From assembly GCA_003344405.1 (NCBI GenBank), contig NOWV01000001.1, forward strand, positions 496,001-560,000: 64,000 bases of DNA, read 5' to 3'. Each line of letters starts with the position of its first letter. The first letter of the stretch is position 1. Below the pieces are notes generated by a model. The model was not told the origin of the DNA. It was given only the letters and a program-made list of their open reading frames with translations, and did no database searches. Shown here in pieces: positions 17,629-29,394 of the stretch. The position numbers were made by a program, and so were the translations under genes. The stretch is from Trichoplax sp. H2. Its lineage: Eukaryota; Placozoa; Uniplacotomia; Trichoplacea.

Positions 17629-17835
17629 AGAGCGTGACTTCATATTCTATTGTAATGAATTAAATTTACAGTTAATTAATAGGTAGCACAGGATCTTGGC
17701 GGCCTTCTATGGAAATTAATAAGAATTTAAATTTTGATTTTGCTTTTACCCTACGGCCTACCAAAGTAGCTACCTTACTGTATTTATTTTTGAAGAGCTT
17801 GTCTCAATTAGACGTATTCTTGAGCTGCTAACAAT

Positions 17836-19348
17836 ATGGCCGATCAACCATCCAGTAGCAGCAGCAATATTTTGAAAGTCAGCGTGAATAAGTCACTGTT
17901 TAAGAATGTCATCAAGCATACTGAAGCTCATAACAAGGTTAGACGGATTGTGGATTGCTCATATGCTATAGCTTCAGGATAAATCTATTCGAATTCATCC
18001 CTATCCCATTAATATGACAAAATTAAAATTCACTACAGTTGGTAGTAAGAACAATTAAGCTCGCTGCTATGCCATGGCGTAAAATCTGATGTAGACCTAA
18101 TGTACTCATACAGCACAGTATTTACCTAGCGTGTCTGCAAAATTGAGTAATGCAGATAAGGGAGTACAGTACCTACTGGATTGTGGTAATGCTGTGACGA
18201 TTTCTATTTTACTGTTTCTATGTACTATGCGATCCATTATCTTGCTAGCTTGCATTTTACAATAAGTATCTTTCTTAATCTCTTGACGAAAGTAATTATT
18301 AAGATTATGTTGCTGCAATAGTGTGTGTCTTGTAAAGTAATGATACTGTCATGGAAAGAAAACAGTACGTATATGGAATAGACGAGTATGGACGTGTATC
18401 ACAAAATTTTTACTGTAGTAACTGCTACCTACGCTCATGCTTACTAAAATTAATTTACCTACATTGCATTGCTTTCTTGCAGGTCCAAGAAGTAAATGAA
18501 ATGTGGCGGCAGCACAAGGTTAGCAGTAAAGTAAAATCGAAGGATAGCACTAAGCGGAAAAGGTAAGAATTCGATTTCAATTTGCAATCACAACACTAGA
18601 TTGATAGTGCAACGCGGGTCTATTGTATATGTACATTTTATCTTACCCACTCTGTTAGAATAGGCAATACAATATTGTGTTAATACGAGTAGATGAATAA
18701 CTCTTGCATAGCGACACTTAGAATTGAGTGTTTGCTCTAAAATAGGAGTAAATTATACGAAACTTTTAACAGGGATTCAGAACGTCCAAAGAGGAGCAAA
18801 ATAGCTAAGCCTGAAAGTACGTATTGGACAAAGCAGTTACTCAATGTTGAAGAAGCAGATCCTGACAGGTAAATCGTTCACTTTTTGTTGCGATAAAAAG
18901 ACTATCGACGGTACCGTATTAATCAAACATACATAGACTGTTTTATCTGTCCAATTGACTGTAACGAAGTTGCACAATCACAAGTCATTAGATTTGTAAC
19001 ATATTTTAGTTCATTAATTCATCAGGTGGGGTCATGCCGGATATAAGGAGTTATATCCTGAAGAATTTACTCCTTCTCCGATATCGCTTACATCCAGCAG
19101 TAGTATAGACAGCAGTGTTGACAACAGAAAGAGAAAAAAAACAAGTAACGGGAAAAAAAAGTATAGCAACCATATATATATATATATATATGTATATACT
19201 ACATATATAAGTTTTATTCTTGCACAGGTAATGCCTGTCGTAAGATAGATACGCCTATACTAACTGCATTTGGGCCGTATTTGACTATAGAAAGTCCAAG
19301 AAAAAAAAGAAGAAAGAGTCTAAAAAAAAGAAAAAAAAGAAACTATGA
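17836..19348 (+). CDS. NKAPD1: NKAPD1 (C11orf57) homologue, short form
   Basis: Five exons: 17836-17937, 18483-18562, 18773-18868, 19026-19160 and 19291-19348, giving 156 aa with all phases closing. Key similarities are the N-terminal LFKNVIKHTEAHNKVQEVNEMW, matching the family signature [22 protein letters not shown] of the vertebrate protein, and RWGHAGYKELYPEEF (residues 93-107), nearly identical to the family block. Ser-rich then Lys-rich sequence follows, ending in a poly-Lys tail. Human NKAPD1 is about 290 aa; here the basic tail is much shorter. The molecular function of the family is poorly known. The lysine-rich tail suggests a nuclear, nucleic-acid-associated protein (inference). 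The last exon is short and low in complexity, so the exact C-terminus is the weakest part. Head-to-head with CARM1. Confidence 0.8.
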
Positions 19349-20500
19349 TAGCCAGGAAAGATGACATCAACATCAATCAGAAATAACAATATGCGTAGAA
19401 GACAGTGAATAATGTGAAATCAGCTTTAAATCCTGGCTATTACTGCAATGTATATATATATATATATGTGTATGTGTACTGTACATATGTATTACATGTT
19501 AATTAACATTGATTTGTAGTTTTGCTACTGTATCAAATCAAAGCAATTATGTATAATTAATGAATGAAATACTGTACGCGCAGTATATGTATGTTCATCG
19601 TACTGTGGTATTACAAGGATTTTACTGTTATACAGTAAAAGGTATACCACATTTTAGGTATGATAATTGTTATTGTGACTATTATGTGAATATGACAATA
19701 GCAAACTATACCTCAAACCGAAAATTGCAAAATAGTTATATAATTATTGAAACTGTAAGTCAAGATTCAACTTTTTTTATATGTAATATATTCTCGTATT
19801 ACGAAGCACTAACATGTTATCTACGGTAATAATCTACATCTTATTTAGTTAGTACTAAATACAGTGTAAGTCTTAGAGATGATATGGCCATCGTTATCTT
19901 AAATAAATATTACTCGTATATTGATAGAATAGACGTAGATAGCCTTTTACCTTTAATGCTGGATGTTGGCACAAACTAAGCGGTAATCAAAAAGAAGCTG
20001 TAATTGGATTGACGAGATGTACTGTGTCTATGCAACTATTTTACGGTCCAAAGAATGCAGTATACGGGTGTAATAAATAGAGTTATTTATTATTGGAATG
20101 TGCTAATATAAAAGTTTCTTAATTATATTTATGGATCATGATTATGAGTTAGTGAATGGGTGGAAAATGTCAATGCAGAGAGCAGAAAAAGACCCTAACT
20201 AAAAATTCCTACACCTGATCGAACTGAAATATTACTTATTTATGGTGCATATACGTAAAATGTAACCATTTTGCATCAATTACTTTGTACACTATCAGTA
20301 GGGCAGCTTAATTAAACGAAGTATCCAAATTAATTTATGCCAAATGGCTAGGGCTAATATACACTGTACATTGTACAGTATAGCAGCGGAAGGTCATGAT
20401 GTAGTACGAGTACAGTATATACGAACGAAAGTGTGCAAAAATAAACTGTCGCGTCCTTTACCTTCTCCTCTTCAGTAGCGCATAGAAAGGTAGGAGCAAA
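19349..20500. other. 3' flank of NKAPD1 and spacer
   Basis: Contains a (TA)n run at about 19449-19468, a possible AATAAA at about 19902 and scattered GTACAGTA motifs. The open frame at 19560-19829 has no domain and biased composition, so I do not call it a gene. Confidence 0.45.
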
Positions 20501-20504
20501 GCGA

Positions 20505-21320
20505 TGAAAATGACTACAGTTTATTTTACATCCATACTGGTTAGTTTTATAAAGGTGCAGTGCTAAATTACCTGCTACTAGGTAACTAGACTGTACACTA
20601 AGTACTTTATTATTCTTTTAACCCTTTATATCCATATTCCAGTGGTTTATGAGTATACTGTCATTAACAGATACAGGATGGTACAATGAATAGTAAGTAC
20701 AAAAAACCCAGAAAAAGGACGACAGTTTATTGTACATCCATAACTGGTTAATTTTATAAAGGTGCAGTGCTAAATTACCTGCTACTAGGTAACTAGACTG
20801 TACACTAAGTACTTTATTATTCTTTTAACCCTTTCTATCCATATTCCAGTGGTTCATGAGTCTACTGTCATTAACAGATACAGGATGGTACAATGAATAG
20901 TAAGTACAAAAAACCCAAAAAAGGACGACAGTTTATTGTACATCCATACTGGTTAATTTTATAAAGGTGCAGTGCTAAATTACCTGCTACTAGGTAACTA
21001 GACTGTACACTAAGTACTTTATTATTCTTTTAACCCTTTACATCCACATTCCAGTAGTTTATGAGTCTACTGTCATTAACAGATACAGGATGGTACAATG
21101 AATAGTAAGTACAAAAAACCCAGAAAAAGGACGACAGTTTATTGTACATCCATAACTGGTTAATTTTATAAAGGTGCAGTGCTAAATTACCTGCTACTAG
21201 GTAACTAGACTGTACACTAAGTACTTTATTATTCTTTTTTTAACCCTTTATATCCATATTACAGTAGTTTATGAGTATGCTGTCATTAACAGGTACAGGA
21301 TGGTACAATGAATAGTAAGT
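20505..21320. repeat. Four-copy tandem repeat of a ~207-bp unit
   Basis: The marker CCTGCTACTAGGTAACTAGAC begins at 20571, 20778, 20983 and 21190, giving periods of 207, 205 and 207 bp. Each unit runs from GACAGTTTATTGTACATCC to GGATGGTACAATGAATAGTAAGTAC. Copies are about 95% or more identical with one small indel each. No unit contains a long open frame. The array ends about 215 bp before the ATG of the glutaredoxin fusion gene. Confidence 0.95.
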
Positions 21321-21536
21321 ACTGTTCTATTCTCCATAACGTAGTATAATTAATTCAATTTTGATACATCGTCACTACATACTGTATCATCAACATCAGT
21401 ATAAATTAATTAATAAATAAAAAAATGTTAATTACGGTTTCATACACTACTATCCTGTCTTGTATACTGTATTGCAATATCTAGGCAACACAATGAGAAC
21501 ATTATGTGTTGGTAATATATCAATTAACTTAAATAG

Positions 21537-24500
21537 ATGCATTTATGCATATCATCATTGTCGTCATCAACTACTAGTTTACTGATGCCATCGCCGACTC
21601 TAGACTATTTAACATTAATAATATTTTCCTTGATAACAGCTTTTACACTATCGATTTTATGCTCAGTTTTGAATCGAAAAAAGAAGATGTATAACCTAAC
21701 GAATATGAAAGGTCGTGTTACCATCTACTCTACCACTGGTTGCCCACATTGCAAGCATGCTAAAAGTGCCCTTAACGAGTTGGGAATTCCCTTTGTAGAT
21801 GTTAACTTAGATAACTATCCGCAAGCAAGGAAAGAAATGGAAGAGAAAACCAATCGACGTACTGTACCTCAAATCTTTTTTAATAATATCCACGTCGGTG
21901 GTAACGATGAATTTTCTAAATTGGTGAGCAATCATTTAGCTAGATGCCCCTTATAGCCCTAGTATAGTAGTAGGCGTAATATTGAGGCGATTTTCACATG
22001 CCTTTGCGCTTGTAAATGGTTCTCTTTTTAGACTATAGTCGTACAGCTTACGATTTGTACCACCATGATTGAGCAAATTTACACCACATCACTATGATTT
22101 AGAAAATTGAAAATTTACTTTTTCTGAATAGTTAAATGCAATCGTTGTTGGAATTGTTTAAAAAAACTACTGTACCAGAGCCCTGCCATTGCTACATTTT
22201 CTTTGCCCTGACCTACCCTTGCCGAAGTGAACTGTACTGAATAAGAATCATTTAAAGTATCTAGTTACTGCTTACTCAGAGTAAAGTACAGCACAGTAGT
22301 TCTGGCCAACTTATGGCAGTAATCGCTATTTCTTTAGTGATACCATACTGTTGATAAATCTATAAAATCATACTGTATACTGTACTCGTAAAGCAGACGT
22401 AAGCCAAAACTAAAATATATCAATGATTAATTACAAATTTCAGTACCCAGTAAATAGTAATTGGATTGTTGATCATTCCTCAAAGACGTGTTGATGAAAA
22501 CTACATTTTTAAATTAGTTCTATCGGTAGTCACTGCTCTTATTTGGTGTGCGTACATTTTTTTACTGGCTCCAGCATGTCTTCAGATACGGTACAGTAAA
22601 GAGACTTCTAGGGTAAAATTCGGGACTGGAAGTAGCTCTTCAGTGCAATAAATGCAGTTGCGTATTCTTCCCAATATACACGTACAGTATATAAGTATAT
22701 GATTATAAAATATGGATAGTGGTTTCGTTAGCAGAAATAGGCCAAATAGCTGCCTTGTATCATTAGATGGCAATTTTAAAATATACGTTATTGTATTATA
22801 CTATGCAGTATCTAACTGGCATACAGCAGGTAGCAATTTGCATAAAGAAAACAAATTTATTTCAAAATGGTGGATTTCTCAATGCTTAATCGGTAATCGA
22901 TGAGTCAGGCCAGCTATTTCGTCAATCATCTCTTGAAAGAATTTTAAGACTAGTAGTCCCTGATCTTGCAGTCCACATTTAGTTTAGTCTTACTGATCTT
23001 ACGTATTCTACGATGTGGTATCGGAATGACAATCATCGTATTTCTTGACCTACAGTACGTATCATTTTTTAATCAATAATATCTCAATCTGCAGTACTGT
23101 ACACTACACCTCTTGCACTTGAAACTTGGATGCGAAGTTCCTTGGTATCAATTATTTATTTCATTTCTTGATAATCTGCCAATACTTAAAGATAATCTTG
23201 CTCGCATTAGTCAATACTGTCAACAGCATCTCATTAATTTTTCGAGGGTACTTATGGATGATAGTAAGAGTCTACTCGTATTAAATTGTATTATGTTCTA
23301 ACTATGAGAAATCTATTTGATCTCTCTGCTTACACCCGGTAGATTACTAAAATACAGTACCTATAGTCAATTTGATTTTGATTAATTAATTCATGTACAG
23401 GAGAAAGACCGATTGCAAGAATTAGTGAATGAGGTAACAAATAATGAACCTCCCGCAGATGCTCCCCAAATACCGGATCCCTCGACTGCCGTACAAAGTA
23501 AGTTAACCTTAATGAGGAATTTCAGTTATTACAGCGTATAGTAAGTCTATTCTAGCTCTTAGGAGAAACAAATACGAGTATGCAGTTGACCTCAATTTTT
23601 TAAAGTATCATGATTTAGTTGCTGATTTTGCAAAATTTCTGCTCATGATGCTGCATGGATTTGTCGCTTGTGTAGTATCAGATGGCACTAAAACTGGTGG
23701 CTAATATTTACCCATATATCCTACAGTACTGTACATTGTATAATAAAGTACAGTACATGTTATTATCATATTCCCGTATATTACATTAATCAAGAAGTTT
23801 TCATCCATTTTGGTTAATGAACATGAAAAATAATTGTATTGAAAATGGCTCATTAATAAATAAGTGAACCATGCATGACCGAATTCACTCTGCCTGTACT
23901 GTACTAAGTTAAAAGCGAGTGAGATATTCATGGCGATAATATTGCACTACTGCATATTGCAAACACTATAGGTGATGTACGGTTTTGTACACATAATCTG
24001 TCTGTAGAAGGTTGTAACGCTCGAAAATAAAATACGCATTTACATAAGTAAAATCCAAAGAATATTCTCGTAACGGCGGAGGTAAAGACTAATATCGCTG
24101 ACCTTGGCATGGATACTTTTAATTATAGGTGATGTCAGCAGTGACATAAAGTGTGAACCTGATGAATATGCTGTTTTAGCGAAAGCCCTCCGCGAGAGTG
24201 GTCTTGTCTCAAATCACAGGAAAAATTTAAAGTGGCATAAAAAAACTATCATTGGTAGTGAGGCGACGGAATGGCTAGCCAAACATAAGAATATAGGTAG
24301 TGTAAATACATCTTTACTATTATGATAAATTTCTGGTAATGACCCGCTGTCCCTATGTCATGGTTAGATTTCAGAAATCATGATAATATACAAAACTTAT
24401 ATGCTTAAAGTTAAACATTTTATTACCTACTAGATATTGATGAAGCCTTAAAGCTTGGACAAGAGTTAATTGATCGTTACTTCCTCCATCCCATTCACGG

Positions 24501-25936
24501 AGATAGAAAATTTGAAAATGGTAGTTCTTATTATAGATTCTTGGAAGATGATGACGATAAAGCTTTAAATATGGAATTTACTTCCGAGTGCGAGCCAAGA
24601 TCAGGTTAGTTGCTTGTGATAATTCAATAAATTCGTTACTACACAAAAATTGATGACCATGTACTTTAATATGTATAGCTTCCGAAGTAGGAGAAGATTT
24701 AAGACGTCTAATTTTGAAAACATATAGCAAATATTTATCGAATGATGGCAAGGTAATACTATACTCAACACTGCTGATAGTACACTTGTACGTACATCCC
24801 GCAATATCCCGTCTAGAATTTACATACGGAATGCAATAATATACATTACTGAACTAAGACTATTATATTCTTTAGAAAATTGACTACAAAGGCATTGCAG
24901 AAAGCCAAGAATTTCAAGAATATAGACGAGCTGCTGCAGAATTGCAACGTGTTAACGTTGCAACTTTAAGTAAAGAAGAAAAGCTAGCATTCTTTATTAA
25001 TATTTACAATGCTCTAATCGTACATGCTAATATTACCGTTGGCCCACCAGTAACAGTATGGCAACGTTATCGCGTACGTCTTCATTAACCTTTAATGACT
25101 TATGCAACCTGCTGCTTAATTGCCGTTAAATTTAAATATACTGTATTTCAGTACTTCAATACGGTCAGCTACAAGATTGGCGGTTATAATTACACGCTGA
25201 ATGAAATCGAAAATGGCCTGCTGCGGGGTAACCGAAAAGCGGTGGGATCCTTTAGGAAACCATTCTCTAAAGATGATCCTCGTCTTCCAATAGCACTTAC
25301 GGAGCTAGACTCGCGAGTACACTTTGCTCTCGTTTGCGGAGCCCGTAGTTGTCCCCCTGTCAAAACTTATTCATCTAAGGTCATTACTATTAATGTAGCA
25401 TAATTATGCTGCGTATTGACTTATGTATTGAATAGATCTTCTATCAAGAGGAGGTTCACAACTTGTATGTGACGAAGTTTGGTTTTTAATATAACTCATA
25501 CTAGTTTGGATCTATTGTGTTTAGGAGATTTATGAGCAGCTTCAATCCGCCGGTGAAGCATTTCTCGAAGGCGATGAAGCTTTACAAATTGGCGAAAAGG
25601 AAGTAAGTACAAGAGAAATTAAGTGTATATTTGTAGTTAGCGCATTATTTCACCAATGGGTCATTAATGGGGAAAAGTCAAACGTAGTAGTAGGTTATTT
25701 ACCTGTCTGATGTTAACGACCAAAATGGGCTTTCTATTCTATTTTAGGTCAAAGTTAGTGAAATATTCAAGTGGTATCGGGTTGATTTTGGTACTACAGA
25801 TGAGCAGGTAATCCAACGGATATTTGAACATACGGGACCTGGTAGCAAACGCAACAAGTTACAGACTCTACTTGAGAACAAATCTAGCGTAAAGCTTTCG
25901 TATCTCCCATACAATTGGGATCTAAATTCAAATTAA
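21537..25936 (+). CDS. Membrane-anchored glutaredoxin-DEP-DUF547 fusion protein
   Basis: Nine exons: 21537-21923, 23401-23497, 24129-24296, 24434-24604, 24679-24752, 24876-25073, 25152-25379, 25525-25602 and 25748-25936, giving 529 aa. Domains in order: a hydrophobic N-terminal segment (about residues 24-46) followed by RKKK, then glutaredoxin (about 58-140) with dithiol active site C69-P-H-C72, the TVP cis-proline loop (109-111) and the GG of the glutathione site (121-122). A Pro-rich linker leads to a DEP domain (about 165-255, SGLVSNHRK...KTIIGSEATEWL). DUF547 follows (about 300-470) with LAFFINIYNALIVH and VHFALVCGARSCPP (His422, Cys427, Cys432). Glutaredoxins reduce disulphides with glutathione. 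DEP domains bind membranes or signalling partners. DUF547 function is unsettled. The combination is a known but uncharacterised architecture. One donor (AAG|GTCATT at 25380) is atypical. Confidence 0.9.
21924..23400 (+). other. Long intron 1 of the glutaredoxin-DEP-DUF547 gene
   Basis: 1,477 bp between the glutaredoxin exon and the exon finishing that domain. Small open frames at 22466-22903 and 23113-23301 do not fit the protein and carry no domain I recognise. An alternative transcript ending in this intron would still contain nearly all of the glutaredoxin fold. Confidence 0.6.
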
Positions 25937-27734
25937 CTCTAATGCTTACCGCCCTTTTAATCAGGTTTATTTCATTAAATGTTTTTTGTACCTATACGAC
26001 TTGATGTAATAATTTCAGAATGTAACCTAAAGGGAATCTCCGTATGTAAATTATTTTGACATACCGTGACTGATATCGAGTATCTACCTATATTCATGGA
26101 AGTAATTTAAGAGGATAGGCTTGCTTAACGGCTTGTGGATTCTATAGACATACAGTATCTGGAGTTGCGATAACTATACGAGTAGTATAGGTATAAATAT
26201 TTTCGCTATAAATAAACGATAAATACGGTATATACAATTAATAAGCCTTGTTAGCGAAAATGACGTAATAATGTAGCTATTATTCTCCAAATTTGCATGT
26301 GCTATGAGTATTGACGGATTTTAGTATATTTATAGCATAAATTGGAGCAGTGTAGTCTGATAGAATAGCGATAAAGCCCCTGTCTACGTTGGAGCGTGGC
26401 ATCTAAAGAAGGACTACTAAATCTTAAATTTTCAGGATGAAATAGAATACTCCAGATTAATTTTTTATAAGCTGTGCAGTAGTAAACCATCATCTGTATC
26501 AGTATAAATAGTATGGGTTGTGTAACTTAAATGCTTTTATTTGCTATGTCGTATCTTATAACATTGTTTTAATAAATGAACTATAGCTTAAGAATGGTGC
26601 TGAAATGCTATGGAGGTGTATACCGTAATTCGTATCTATCTTTACCGTTGGTGATTCAACTTTAGCAGAAGCCCTTGCACTTTTATTAGCAGCTAACAAA
26701 AGTTTTGGAATCTTAGTAATTCTTTAAATAAGGATCTAAAAAATTTTATTAATCCGTGATATATACATGGTAGATTATTCATATTAAGAATGGACTATCG
26801 CAGCCGTCAGCATTTAGTCAAGGGGAGTAAAGTTTTATGGCTTAGCATCTAGGTTTAGCCGTGGCTTAACGTGCTTTTCATAGAGTGACTGAGGTTTTAG
26901 CCATTAAAATGACTCTCCAAGACATCGAGGCTAAGTGTCTACAGAATACGTACTAGTTTTTGCTATTTTCAATGCTTTTTAACGAGTCATTTAAGAGCTG
27001 GAAGCTAAAACGTTATCCATTTGAATGTTAAATATTTCTTATTTATTAATTAATAAGCAAGATGATTGCAGTCATACAGTGAAATAACATAAAAAATTTT
27101 ATGTACAGCATCATAATTAAAATGTTTACGTTAATACTCTGTATTTACTGTATGTACATTGTGAAACAGCCATGATACGTATATAAACGCAGGTATGGTT
27201 GTCATAAGCGCATAAGGCATAACCGTCAAAATTAGATTTCTTCCTGGGTATATATTGTAAGAGTGGGGAGTTGAGGCATAGAGTTCATGCGTGAGTAAGT
27301 TTATATGTGTATGTTCCATTGAAATCTTTGATAAATATAGGTCCAATCTCTATAGATATATCGCTTAACTATTAGTAAGAAATTGTCATATGCCAATACG
27401 GTCTTTGCGAGCATAGCAACAGTGTATCATCAATGGCTATCTTCAGGGGTTTTCGCGTAGGACAGTTAAGATTGCACAATCGTATAAATTTTAGGTTATA
27501 TCAGCGTCACGATTTCTCTTTCTTTCTTTCAATTTGGCAAGCTCCTGTTCTAGGGCATCTATTATCTGCTTCTAAAATATTCAAAATCGATTGCTGTGAA
27601 ATTCAAAATATGACTTATCCATATTTTCGGTATTTCAAGTGTGTACGAGTAATGATGTTAGGTAAACAGTTGAAATAAATCGGTGCAGGAATGATACGTC
27701 CGTATACTCGTATCATGTTCAACGATTACCGAGG
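25937..27734. other. Gene-free spacer
   Basis: Contains the likely poly-A signal of the upstream gene (AATAAA at 26211). Open frames at 26302-26493, 27131-27346 and 27433-27678 have no recognisable features. Nothing else is supported. Confidence 0.45.
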
Positions 27735-27896
27735 TTATGAAATTAATGGAGCTGTCATTTCATTCAATAGTTCAAATACCTTTTCTTTAGTTTCGATGCG
27801 AGACTGGAAGTAATAGCCCACAGCACCACCCAAAAATCCACCGATGCAAATTGCGAAGAAATTACCAGTTTTAGTGCCTGATGCTACGAGTTTCAT
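27735..27896 (-). CDS. Possible small single-pass membrane protein, 53 aa or the 3' exon of a longer gene
   Basis: From the ATG at 27896 to the stop at 27735 the minus strand encodes a compact protein. A short Lys/Thr N-terminus is followed by one hydrophobic helix rich in glycine (FFAICIGGFLGGAVGYYF, residues 13-30) and an amphipathic charged tail (SRIETKEKVFELLNEM). The frame stays open upstream to about 28067, where a GTAAGT donor (about 28040-28045) could join a small 5' exon. The size and GxxxG-like helix resemble short mitochondrial membrane proteins, but I recognise no family. Upstream, an ATG at 28125 starts a 14-codon frame that ends before joining. Low confidence that this is a gene. 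Confidence 0.3.
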   Translation of the reverse strand: MKLVASGTKTGNFFAICIGGFLGGAVGYYFQSRIETKEKVFELLNEMTAPLIS

Positions 27897-28164
27897 GGCA
27901 ATCAGGTGGTATTCAACAAGACTTTGTAAAAGCTGAAGGCAAGTGTACATTGAGTTAATTTCCAATTCGCAACAACTAATACACCAAGTGTACTTATCAC
28001 TCTCAGTGAGTCGATATTCTAGTAGATGCATCGATATTGTACTTACCGTATTTAATGGAGACGTCAAAATTGGGAATGTATTATAGTGTAGCTAGAGATC
28101 CATTGCTGGAGATCTTGTCAGCCATAGAAAGTGCAGAGACGCCTTGGATCAATGAATAATATGG

Positions 28165-29080
28165 CGCTTTCTTTCCCAGTACTGTACAGTAGTGTACAGT
28201 CAGTTAGTACTGCATATACTGTACACTTGTACAGTAGGGCAGTCACTGCAGGCATTCGGTACTGTAAGCGTGTACTGTATGAAGTCAGCACTAAGCCCCG
28301 GCTGACATCATGGCCCATGGACATGAGATCGTTTGGGAGTACTGTACACTGTACACTGTGCACTGTACACTGTACACTGTACAATACACCCTTTACAGTA
28401 CGTATAATAAACCCCATTGTCACCCCCTGAGTACAGTAGAGTAGGTAGAGTAGAGTAGAGTAGAGTACAGTACAAACCAAACTCACTACAGTACTTTACA
28501 CTGTACAGTGTACAGTACAGTACAAGCTTTCGGGGGGTGACAAAATTGGGTTTGTACAGTACAAACCCAATTGTCACCCCCTGAGTAGAGTAGAGTACAG
28601 CAGAGTACTGTAGAGTACTGTACATGTACAGTACAGTACTGTAGAAGAGTAGAGTAGAGTAGAATAGAGTACAGAAGAGTACAGTACAGTACTGTACAGT
28701 ACAGTACTGTAGAGTAACAGTACAGTACTGTAGAGTACAGTACAAACCAAACTCGCTACAGTACATACTTTCAGGGGGTGATTTTCGGATCGGATTTCGG
28801 ATTTTATGTAGCACTTTCAATCGGATTAAATGTTTAGTCGTAGTGGGGTTACAATACACTACCCCTGAGTAGAGTACAGTACAGTACAGTAGAGTACAGT
28901 ACAGTACAAACCAAACTCGCTACAGTACATACTTTCAGGGGGTGACAATTGGGTTTGTACAGTATAAACCCAATTGTCACCCCCTGAGAAGAGTAGAGTA
29001 GAGTAGAGTACAGTACAGTACAGTACAAACCAAACTCGCTACAGTACATACTTTCAGGGGTGACAATTGGGTTTGTAAGG
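28165..29080. repeat. Foldback repeat block of GGGGGTGACAATTGGGTTT arms, CAAACCAAACTCGCTAC modules and GAGTA/ACAGT arrays
   Basis: The module ACAAACCAAACTC(G/A)CTACAGTAC recurs at about 28474, 28743, 28906 and 29025, usually followed by ACTTTCAGGGGGTGAC. Its inverted partner AACCCAATTGTCACCCCCTGAG (or variants) occurs at about 28409, 28564 and 28967. Where the two abut they form hairpins. Arms 28935-28956 and 28966-28987 are perfectly complementary over 22 bp with a 9-base loop. A second, slightly imperfect one spans about 28532-28581. Between modules are GAGTA/GTAGA and ACAGTA/ACTGTA pentamer arrays. Open frames on both strands here are artefacts of the repeats. The block ends about 315 bp before the SMAP start codon. 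Confidence 0.9.
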
Positions 29081-29394
29081 GTTGTACAGATAACTGGAAC
29101 GAAAAGCCGTATGGGTTGAAGCTTTCGCTTTTTTTTCTCTTGCCATACTGTATCAGATCTGGTACGGATGCAACAGCAACCGCTATAGGCCACAGTGTAT
29201 CAGTTAGACCTGCCGTCAGTAGCCACAATGGTGGATAGGATTGCATCCGTAGCAGAACCAAGGCCCACCGTCACTGGCGTACTACGCTTGCGCGAAGGAC
29301 AGGAAATCAACCGATTACAGTACTGTACTTGCGATCCGTGGCGTTGGAGTTGGATATTTGATGCCTTGTTGAAAATCGACAATCGACCATTTTG

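Noticed and set aside
19560-19829. 89-codon frame downstream of NKAPD1
   Set aside because: Tyr-rich, no domain, no partner exon; probably 3' flank.
20505-21320. CRISPR-like regular repeat array
   Set aside because: The whole ~207-bp unit is repeated without unique spacers, and the setting is an animal genome.
28118-29261. Frames of 94-183 codons on the minus strand, 99 codons on the plus strand
   Set aside because: Entirely within foldback and pentamer repeats; low-complexity translation in every frame.
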